Source of the DNA: Desulfobacterales bacterium
GTDB lineage: Bacteria; Desulfobacterota; Desulfobacteria; Desulfobacterales; DAOWNP01
Length of the DNA: 8,053 nucleotides
Assembly (NCBI GenBank): GCA_030149595.1
Contig: JASFBI010000064.1
Coordinates: 1-8,053, forward strand
Direction of reading: 5' to 3'
A program made the translations under genes and the position numbers. Below, one piece after another: positions 1 through 6,162 of the stretch. Every line of letters begins with the position of its first letter. The stretch's first letter is position 1. The notes below the pieces were generated by a model that was not told the DNA's origin, ran no database searches, and saw only the letters and a program-made list of their open reading frames with translations.

Positions 1-801
1 AAACCACTCTAAAAAAGCATCACTATTAATTTCCTTTCCAATATCATTTTTAAAAACTATTCTAAAGCTTTCAGTTTGTTTGGCCAGTTTTATTAAATTA
101 ATAAGATACTCATTTAGAGTTTCAACATTGCTTTTAATAAAACCAAGGGGATTATTAATTTCATGGGCAATTCCAGAAGCAAGTCGTCCGACTGCGGCTA
201 ATTTTTCCTGCTGCATTAGCTTTATCTGTGCAATTTTTATCTCGCCTGTTTTTTTTATAACTTCCTTTTCGAGATTTTCAGCCAATTTACGATATTTTTG
301 CTCAGATATTAATAGTTGATTTGCTTTTTCCTTAAGCTCCAGATAGGAATCTTCCACAATTTGTCCATGAAGATTTGCGGTTATTAGATATTTATATTTA
401 AATACAATAATTATATTGATTGTTTTTTGGAAAAAAAGAGCCATGTTTTTAATTCTATCTATATCTAAAACACAGGGCAGGGCATAACAAAACGCGATAT
501 AACCAATATTTTCAAGTTCATGCTGTATAGGAGTTATAATAATTTCTATATTTTTAATTTGAAATTTATCTGCTGGTTTAAATTTATTTGATTTTTTAAA
601 TAATATAAAATCATCTTCTGATAATAAATCAGGAAAACTGGTTTGATAATAAATGGATTGGTTGGGATAAAGGAAAAAAAATTGTACAGGGAAAAATTTT
701 GAAAAACAGTGACAGATTTCATTTATCAAAGATGCTGAAAGAAAATCAGCTATTTTATATTCTCTATCAAACTCATCAAACTGGATTTGAGATTCATCCA
801 T
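1..801 (-). CDS. Sensor histidine kinase, C-terminal part cut off by window edge
   Basis: I translated this frame by hand from ATG 801-799; it stays open for 267 codons to base 1, so only the N-terminal part is present. Residues ~20-140 form an alpha/beta sensor-like region ending in a GAF-like stretch ([10 protein letters not shown] near 100-109, then a helix). I do not recognise it as a specific family and call it GAF-like with low confidence. Residues ~150-200 are a charged coiled coil. The HisKA H-box follows, [19 protein letters not shown], with the phospho-acceptor His at 213. The HATPase domain would lie left of the window. No membrane segment is seen, so the protein is probably cytoplasmic. 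The start lies one base after the GTPase stop codon, which indicates translational coupling. It presumably phosphorylates one of the receivers encoded upstream in the operon; the partner is not known. Confidence 0.9.
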   Translation of the reverse strand, partial: MDESQIQFDEFDREYKIADFLSASLINEICHCFSKFFPVQFFFLYPNQSIYYQTSFPDLLSEDDFILFKKSNKFKPADKFQIKNIEIIITPIQHELENIGYIAFCYALPCVLDIDRIKNMALFFQKTINIIIVFKYKYLITANLHGQIVEDSYLELKEKANQLLISEQKYRKLAENLEKEVIKKTGEIKIAQIKLMQQEKLAAVGRLASGIAHEINNPLGFIKSNVETLNEYLINLIKLAKQTESFRIVFKNDIGKEINSDAFLEWF

Positions 802-802
802 A

Positions 803-1453
803 TTAGACCTCTCTATGAATTAAACTTTTGAAATTATCCCAGCCAATTCCAAAATCAGATTGTAATTTTATCTCCTTGTTAAGTTTTATGTAAGTTTGTT
901 GCAGAATATTTAAAAATGTTTCTTTAACACCTTTTCCGAAAATAGCTGAGCTAAATATTACAGGTATATTAGTTGGCTGCCAGCGGTTTTTAATTTCCTC
1001 TTCAGAAATAATATCTTTAAGATCTCGTTTGTTAAATTGAATAACCAATGGTAATTTATCAAAATTTAAACCAACCCTGTAAGCATTTTTTTCTAAATTT
1101 TCAAAACTTTCAAAATTATTCATAGATTGATGTGTCTGAGAATCAGCTACAAAAATAATACCATCTGATCTTGATAAAACAGCTTTTCGGGTAGCATCGT
1201 GTGCTACCTGACCAGGAACTGTATAAAATTTAATTTTAAGTTTATAACCAAATTCAGATGTTACCATCACAGGTAGAAGGTCAAAAAACAGAGTTCGATC
1301 TTTTTTAGTTTCAAATGTCATTAAATCACTGCAGTAATCTGGATTGATAATCTCATGCAGTTGCATGAGATTGGTTGTCTTACCACTTAACGCAGGACCG
1401 TAACAAACAATTTTAACGATAATTTTTTTTTCATTTATTTGTATTTCAGGCAT
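803..1453 (-). CDS. MglA-type Ras-like small GTPase
   Basis: A 216-residue GTPase of the bacterial MglA/Arf-like family, which binds and hydrolyses GTP and in Myxococcus sets cell polarity for gliding and pili. Visible motifs are the P-loop GPALSGKTT (19-27), a switch I region containing DRTLFF (52-57), the switch II motif TVPGQ (78-82), the guanine-specificity motif NKRD (141-144) and SSA (168-170). Arg53 and Gln82, the residues used for hydrolysis in Myxococcus MglA, are present at the same numbering. The protein is about 20 residues longer than Myxococcus MglA (~195), through a Lys/Asn-rich C-terminal tail (~190-216). The start has a strong AGGGG Shine-Dalgarno at 1458-1462. No MglB/Roadblock activator gene is in the window. 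It sits between a receiver-PAS gene and a kinase, suggesting that the operon controls GTPase activity or localisation (inference). I withhold the name mglA because orthology cannot be shown here. Confidence 0.93.
   Translation of the reverse strand: MPEIQINEKKIIVKIVCYGPALSGKTTNLMQLHEIINPDYCSDLMTFETKKDRTLFFDLLPVMVTSEFGYKLKIKFYTVPGQVAHDATRKAVLSRSDGIIFVADSQTHQSMNNFESFENLEKNAYRVGLNFDKLPLVIQFNKRDLKDIISEEEIKNRWQPTNIPVIFSSAIFGKGVKETFLNILQQTYIKLNKEIKLQSDFGIGWDNFKSLIHREV
808..814 (-). promoter_or_regulatory. Ribosome binding site inside the end of the GTPase gene
   Basis: The minus strand reads AGAGAGG six bases before the ATG of the truncated kinase (801-799). The site lies within the last codons of the GTPase gene, whose stop codon (805-803) is one base from that ATG. 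This arrangement supports the chosen start and points to coupled translation of the two proteins. Confidence 0.6.
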
Positions 1454-1479
1454 AATTCCCCTGTATTTTATTTTCTATG

Positions 1480-2217
1480 TTATTCACAAAACATTAATAT
1501 CATATAATTTTGATTGTTCTGGTTTATTACAGGTATAATCTGGATGTTATAAATTTCATTTAGAATTTTTTTGTTTTTTATCTCTTTTTTTTTGTTTATA
1601 AACTTTATTTGTGACTGCAGGTTTCTAAATTCCTGATCTATAGCAATTAAACAGGCAAGTTTGTTTGAAAAAATAACAGAAAATTTTTTATCTACCACTA
1701 TTATTGGTAATGAAAGAACATCAAGTATCTGGTCACTAAATTTAAAAGACTGCCGGTTTTTATCAATTTCCAAAAAGTTTTGCAGCATACTGTTTTTTTC
1801 AATTAATTTTTTATTGAGGTTTTTATTTTCCTGTATTAAATCGTACTGTTCCAATGCTTTTGATATTTCTAATCTAAGTTGTTTATCATCCCATGGTTTA
1901 ATAAAAAATTTATAAACATGTCCCTGATTAATTGCATCAGTAATAGCATTTACTTCTGTATATCCGGTTAAAATTATCCGGATCACTTCTGGATAAAGGG
2001 TTTTTACCTTTGAAAGAAATGTAATCCCGCTCATTTCAGGCATTCTTTGGTCAGAAATTAATAGATGCACCTCTTGTTCTTCTAAAATATCAAGCCCTTC
2101 TGCACCACTTGCAGCAGTTAATAAATTATAGTTTTCATTTCGAAGAAGTCTTTTAAGTGAATTTAAAATATTAATTTCATCATCTACACATAGAACTGTA
2201 TGTTTAAAATCATTCAT
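1480..2217 (-). CDS. Receiver protein with C-terminal PAS-like domain
   Basis: A 245-residue single-receiver protein. The receiver (residues ~6-125) is intact: acidic pair Asp12/Asp13, phospho-acceptor Asp56 in ISDQRMPEMSG, Thr84 and Lys107-Pro108. A coiled-coil linker (~126-152) leads to a short PAS-like segment (~160-200, with LPIIVVDKKFSVIFSN) and a Lys/Asn/Ile-rich end. There is no DNA-binding, HD-GYP, GGDEF or kinase domain, so the output is probably protein interaction, or ligand sensing by the PAS part. The receiver and start of the linker closely resemble those of the gene just upstream (SDQ.MPEMSG, LTGY, KPW, EYDLI.EN), suggesting tandem duplication with exchange of the output domain. 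The stop-to-start gap to that gene is 16 bases and holds an AAAAGG-type ribosome site. The PAS call is moderate; the receiver call is firm. Confidence 0.92.
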   Translation of the reverse strand: MNDFKHTVLCVDDEINILNSLKRLLRNENYNLLTAASGAEGLDILEEQEVHLLISDQRMPEMSGITFLSKVKTLYPEVIRIILTGYTEVNAITDAINQGHVYKFFIKPWDDKQLRLEISKALEQYDLIQENKNLNKKLIEKNSMLQNFLEIDKNRQSFKFSDQILDVLSLPIIVVDKKFSVIFSNKLACLIAIDQEFRNLQSQIKFINKKKEIKNKKILNEIYNIQIIPVINQNNQNYMILMFCE

Positions 2218-2233
2218 TTCTTAACCTTTTAAC

Positions 2234-3577
2234 TTAGACTTTTTTGGATTGGCAAAAAATATTTTCTATAGGATCATTCATATGAATTGCTTTTAATTTA
2301 TCAATGTAGCTTTCAGTTAAAAATGTATTAAAAGGCAGTAAAAACCGCTTGTTAATTGTATATAAATGACGTGTTAAAATCATACCTTCTTTTAATTCTT
2401 CTAATTTAACTATTCTTTCATTTTTACTGTAAACCCCCTGTTTTTTGAGACTTTCAAGAAATGCTTTAACCACATCTGGATCATACCATGTAAATGCATG
2501 TTGTTTTAAATATAATATGGCCCCCTGCTGGCGAAGCTGTCCATCGTTAAGTGCATCTTTGGTATATCCATCTTTTTTCAGGTAAGATTGTACATATTTA
2601 TCAGCATCAATTTTTAAATTGAAAATTTTATCATAGCCATCTGCAACTGCAATTATTTTTGATCCAAGGGGAATCTTATCTTCATTTAATTTATTAGGGA
2701 AACCAGATCCATCCAGATTTTCATGATGGCATAAAATCAAATTTGCAACATCTTCTAATTGTTCAATAAATTGAATCATTGTACTTCCTGTTTCAGGGTG
2801 TGTTAAATATATATTTTTTTCCTGACCAGACCATTTATGTGTTTCATTTTTTATTAATTTTTCAGTAAAATTTATTTTGCCAATATCATGGAGAAGACCT
2901 GCAATTTCTATATTACGTATCTCTTTTGCAGATAATTGCATAACATCTGCAATTTCTTTGGCATATTTACTAACCCTCTCTCCATGTCCTTTTAAATGGG
3001 GTATATGTATTTCAACCAAAGAACCAAATAAGTTAATCATGTTAAACAAATTAGCCTCAAGCTCTTTGTTTTTGTGATTAAGTATTTTTGTCGCATTTTT
3101 CACCTTTTCATTTAAAATTTTACTAATTTTAAATAATTGATGATTTTGCTGTTGTGTTAGTGCTGTTAACCGCTTATTTTCGAGAATCAGGTCATATTCT
3201 TTTAATACTTGCTGCACCTGAAGTTTTAGATCATTATCATTCCATGGTTTAGTAAAATATCGATGGATCTCTCCTTTATTAATGGCATCGGCCACTGCGT
3301 CCATATCTGAATATCCGGTTAAAAGGAATCGAAAAGAATCAGGAGAAATTTTTTTAGCCTGTTCTAAAAACTGGGATCCGCTCATTTCCGGCATTTTTTG
3401 ATCTGAAACTATAAGAGAAATGGGGGAACTGCAGTTTTTTAATTGTTTGATTCCTTCCTGGCCGCTATTGGCAACAAGGATTTGATATTTTGATTTTCTA
3501 AATAAACGTTGTAGAGCTTTTAAAATAGGTATTTCATCATCAACAAATAAAATAGTATGCGGCATAGTATTTGTCAT
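2234..3577 (-). CDS. Receiver-HD-GYP protein, predicted c-di-GMP phosphodiesterase
   Basis: A 447-residue RpfG-type regulator predicted to hydrolyse cyclic di-GMP when its receiver is phosphorylated. The receiver (~7-128) has Asp13/Asp14, phospho-acceptor Asp59 in VSDQKMPEMSG, Thr87 and Lys110-Pro111. A long coiled coil (~128-178) joins it to the HD-GYP domain (~180-380). The metal-site motifs are present: GHGERV (197-202), LLHDIGK with His230-Asp231, HPETG (260-264), HHE (284-286) and an ADGYD motif with Asp313. Two features diverge: the signature reads DGSGFP (289-294) rather than DGSGYP, and the usual RPYR-type segment after Asp313 is replaced by a longer unrelated stretch. The tail (~388-445, starting VKLEELKEGMILTRHL) matches the beta-rich C-terminal module common in receiver-HD-GYP proteins. 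The ATG at 3577 has a GGAA sequence upstream; a second in-frame ATG at codon 5 is an alternative. Activity is likely but not certain. Confidence 0.94.
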   Translation of the reverse strand: MTNTMPHTILFVDDEIPILKALQRLFRKSKYQILVANSGQEGIKQLKNCSSPISLIVSDQKMPEMSGSQFLEQAKKISPDSFRFLLTGYSDMDAVADAINKGEIHRYFTKPWNDNDLKLQVQQVLKEYDLILENKRLTALTQQQNHQLFKISKILNEKVKNATKILNHKNKELEANLFNMINLFGSLVEIHIPHLKGHGERVSKYAKEIADVMQLSAKEIRNIEIAGLLHDIGKINFTEKLIKNETHKWSGQEKNIYLTHPETGSTMIQFIEQLEDVANLILCHHENLDGSGFPNKLNEDKIPLGSKIIAVADGYDKIFNLKIDADKYVQSYLKKDGYTKDALNDGQLRQQGAILYLKQHAFTWYDPDVVKAFLESLKKQGVYSKNERIVKLEELKEGMILTRHLYTINKRFLLPFNTFLTESYIDKLKAIHMNDPIENIFCQSKKV

Positions 3578-3636
3578 AATTAATATTCCAGTTTTCTAAC
3601 TGTTTTTTGAGTAATATTTAAATAAACAGAAGCTAT

Positions 3637-4866
3637 TTATGCAAGATTTTTGGAGATACGAGAATAGGGTAAACATATTGTAAATGTAGTGCCTTTGTCT
3701 AATTCGCTCTCTACACTTATATTGCCGTTATGTTTCTGAATTATTTGGTACGCAACATGTAATCCCAATCCTGTTCCTGATCCAACAGGCTTAGTGGTAA
3801 AAAATGGATCAAAAATTTTTGACAGATTTTCTTCCTTTATGCCTGCTCCTGTATCGCTGATTTTTATTTCAATATATCCTTTTTTTTTTTGGGTTTTAAT
3901 TATAATAGTCCCTTTTTTTTCAATTGCCTGTGCTGCATTAACCAGCAGGTTGGTAAAAACCTGATTAAGTTGCTGAGGGTAGCATTTTATTTCTGGAATA
4001 TCTTGGTATTTCTTAATCACTTTAGCCTTATATTTAATTTCATTCCAGACAATATTAAGACAAGATTCAATATTTTGATTTATTTGTGTGGTTTGCAGCT
4101 TTTGTGTTCCTGGATGAACAAAATCTTTCAAATTAGAAACAATTTTTTTAATACGTTCAGTGCCTTCACGACTTTCACTTATAAGATCTGAAATATCATC
4201 CAATATAAAATCAATGTCAGCTTCATTTTCCAAATCTGAAATAGTTTTTATTTGATGCTGAATCAGTTCAGGCAGATCAAATGATATACTTACTGAGCCA
4301 AGTAATTTCAGAAGTTTTTTATATTCTATTACCAACTGGACAATATCTTTTTGATAATCAAACAGTGTTTTAAGGTTGCTTGAAACAAAGCCTGTAGGAT
4401 TATTTATTTCATGGGCTACACCCGCTGCAAGCTGACCAATAGAAGCCATTTTTTCAGCTTGTAATAATTGAATATTTGTATTTTTACATTTTTTTTCTAG
4501 TTCCAGCACGCGTTCTCCTGCTTTTAAACGGATCTGAATTTCTTCAAAGCTGAAAGGCTTCATAATATAATCATCTGCTCCGGCAGCTATCCCATAAAGA
4601 CACTCTTTTTTCTTGGTGTTAGCGGTAACAATGATTATATAAATATAATTTGGAAATTTGGCTGAACGAATTTTTTTACATAGAGAAATACCATCAAGAT
4701 CAGGCATTTGCCAGTCGGTAATTAATAGCTTGACATCTTTTTGCTGAATAATTTTCCATGCTTTGGCTCCATCTTTAACTACTAAAGGGTCATAACCGAT
4801 TTTTTTAACCATTTCTGCCAACAAGGTTCTGCCAACAAGGTCATCTTCAGCAATAAGTATTTCCAT
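3637..4866 (-). CDS. Receiver-histidine kinase (REC-HisKA-HATPase)
   Basis: A 409-residue soluble kinase with an N-terminal receiver in place of a classical sensor. The receiver (1-118) has Asp8/Asp9, phospho-acceptor Asp51 in ITDWQMPDLDG, Thr81 and Lys103-Pro104. A short coiled coil leads to HisKA, with the H-box AAGVAHEINNPTGF and phospho-acceptor His152. The two HisKA helices are separated by an unusually long stretch ending in LKDFVHPGT (246-254). The HATPase_c domain shows the N-box (NQVFTNLLVNAAQAI, 301-315), G1 box DTGAGI (338-343), F-box FDPFFTTK (352-359) and G2 box GTGLGL (364-369), so it should be catalytically competent. It probably takes phosphate or a regulatory input through its own receiver and passes phosphate to other receivers in the operon (inference). 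The Shine-Dalgarno AAAGGA lies at 4877-4882, ten bases before the ATG. An 11-base A-tract interrupts the coding strand at 3880-3890, just ahead of the G1 box. Confidence 0.95.
   Translation of the reverse strand: MEILIAEDDLVGRTLLAEMVKKIGYDPLVVKDGAKAWKIIQQKDVKLLITDWQMPDLDGISLCKKIRSAKFPNYIYIIIVTANTKKKECLYGIAAGADDYIMKPFSFEEIQIRLKAGERVLELEKKCKNTNIQLLQAEKMASIGQLAAGVAHEINNPTGFVSSNLKTLFDYQKDIVQLVIEYKKLLKLLGSVSISFDLPELIQHQIKTISDLENEADIDFILDDISDLISESREGTERIKKIVSNLKDFVHPGTQKLQTTQINQNIESCLNIVWNEIKYKAKVIKKYQDIPEIKCYPQQLNQVFTNLLVNAAQAIEKKGTIIIKTQKKKGYIEIKISDTGAGIKEENLSKIFDPFFTTKPVGSGTGLGLHVAYQIIQKHNGNISVESELDKGTTFTICLPYSRISKNLA
3880..3890 (-). repeat. Eleven-base A homopolymer in kinase coding strand
   Basis: Eleven consecutive T on the plus strand, hence A11 in the coding strand, spanning the end of the Gln326 codon and Lys327-Lys329 of the receiver-histidine kinase. 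It lies just upstream of the G1 ATP-binding box (338-343). Slippage of one base during replication or transcription would remove the G1, F and G2 boxes. The reading frame is intact as given. Confidence 0.8.
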
Positions 4867-4934
4867 TTCTGATAAATCCTTTATTTTTAACCATTGTATA
4901 GATTTTCACTTAAATAATTTTAATAATCTGTTCT

Positions 4935-6146
4935 TTATTTAATAACACTTGCTTTACAAGCCGTATACCATTTAGATAATTGATCTTTACTGTAAATTTT
5001 GGTTAAATAGCTTAAATTTATTTTGTATGTAACTGTTTCTTTCTTATTTCCATTCAAACTATGATCAAAAATATTGGCAATATGAACAGCACTTAAGATG
5101 GAAAATTGATTTGTAGTAATTTTATCTGGATAATGGTGAAATCCAATTGCTTCAACAATAGAACTATTCATACCCCAAAGGCTCATTAAATAAGCACCAA
5201 TATCAGAATGAGTAGTTTCCATATTTTTTTTTTCAACATCAATAACCGGGAGCTTGTCTTTTTCAGCCTTTTCCAAAATTTCCTTATATTTTTTTGGCCA
5301 GTTTGAAATAAGCACTAATCTGCCAATATCATGTAAAACACCGGCAAGAAAAGCATCATTACATATTTTCTTTTCACAATTTTCAAATTCTGCAATTTTT
5401 TTGGCAAATATGCCTGTACCTATGCTATGGTTTTGCATAGCTTCAAAAAAAGATGTGGGAAACAGGGTAGTATCCATTTTAGAAAATAAATCTGATGAAA
5501 TAACCAAAGCATGAAGAGTATCTAATCCTAAAAACATAACTGCATCCTGAATCGTAGAAATTTTTTGAGGTAAACCAAAATAGGCAGAATTAATTATTTG
5601 TAAAATTTTAGCAGACATTCCAAGATCTTTGGAGATAATATTTCCTATTTTTTGAATAGAGGATTTATCTGACAAAATCTCATTATTTATTTTATGGTAT
5701 AGAGATGGTAAACTCGGCAGCGAAACTATACCGGAAACAATTTTCTTGAGATTTATATCATTTAGTAAATTGCAAATAACACAAGCTTTTGTAATAGCTG
5801 TTTTGATTGATTTTTCATTGCTGGGTTTGGATAGAAACTGGTGAGAATATTTTAAGGAGTTTAAAATAATTTCTTGATCTGTACAGCCAGATAAAATAAT
5901 TCTTGCAGTGGCCGGATATTTTTCTGAAATGACTTTAAGTAGTTGGCCGCTTGGCATATCTGCTGTCACCAATTCTGTTAAAATTACATCAAAAGGTTGT
6001 TTCTCCATTAATGAAATTGCATCTTTGCCGCTTACTACAAAAAACATATCCCATTCATGCTGCAAGTTACGTAGAATTCTTTTGAAACTTCGCAGAACAT
6101 TTGGTTCATCATCTACAAATAAAATTTTTTTTGGTGATATAGTCAT
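4935..6146 (-). CDS. Pseudo-receiver-HDOD signalling protein
   Basis: A 403-residue protein with a receiver-like domain (~6-122) and an HDOD domain (~135-335). HDOD modules are non-enzymatic HD relatives in signalling proteins. The HDOD part starts at SLPSLPSLYHKI (142-153), includes INSAYFGLP (185-193) and DAVMFLGL (201-208), and keeps an LHDIGR motif (271-276) and an HHYPD motif (337-341). The receiver keeps the acidic pair Asp12/Asp13, Ser86 and Lys107-Pro108. At the phospho-acceptor position it has Glu58 (codon GAA at 5975-5973) instead of Asp, and the Met-Pro that normally follows is replaced by Thr61-Ala62. Phosphorylation is therefore doubtful, and Glu could mimic the phosphorylated state. 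The Shine-Dalgarno AAAGGA (6157-6162) overlaps the stop codon of the KaiB-like kinase, so the two are probably translationally coupled. The C-terminal ~60 residues after the HDOD domain are not recognised. Confidence 0.94.
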   Translation of the reverse strand: MTISPKKILFVDDEPNVLRSFKRILRNLQHEWDMFFVVSGKDAISLMEKQPFDVILTELVTADMPSGQLLKVISEKYPATARIILSGCTDQEIILNSLKYSHQFLSKPSNEKSIKTAITKACVICNLLNDINLKKIVSGIVSLPSLPSLYHKINNEILSDKSSIQKIGNIISKDLGMSAKILQIINSAYFGLPQKISTIQDAVMFLGLDTLHALVISSDLFSKMDTTLFPTSFFEAMQNHSIGTGIFAKKIAEFENCEKKICNDAFLAGVLHDIGRLVLISNWPKKYKEILEKAEKDKLPVIDVEKKNMETTHSDIGAYLMSLWGMNSSIVEAIGFHHYPDKITTNQFSILSAVHIANIFDHSLNGNKKETVTYKINLSYLTKIYSKDQLSKWYTACKASVIK

Positions 6147-6156
6147 TTTTTTAAAA

Positions 6157-6162
6157 TCCTTT
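6157..6162 (-). promoter_or_regulatory. Ribosome binding site overlapping upstream stop codon
   Basis: AAAGGA on the minus strand, ten bases before the ATG of the HDOD gene. Its first base is the last base of the KaiB-like kinase stop codon (TAA, 6164-6162). This supports the chosen start and coupled expression of the pair. Confidence 0.55.

Noticed and set aside
80..319. Plus-strand open frame of 79 codons
   Set aside because: It lies antisense to the truncated kinase coiled coil and H-box, whose minus-strand frame has clear motifs.
3578..3636. Gap before the HD-GYP gene considered as an operon boundary
   Set aside because: No stable hairpin or clear promoter was found in its 59 bases.
4867..4934. 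Gap before the receiver-kinase considered as an internal promoter or terminator
   Set aside because: There is a TATACA-like box but no matching -35, and no GC stem with a T run. Only the AAAGGA ribosome site is convincing.
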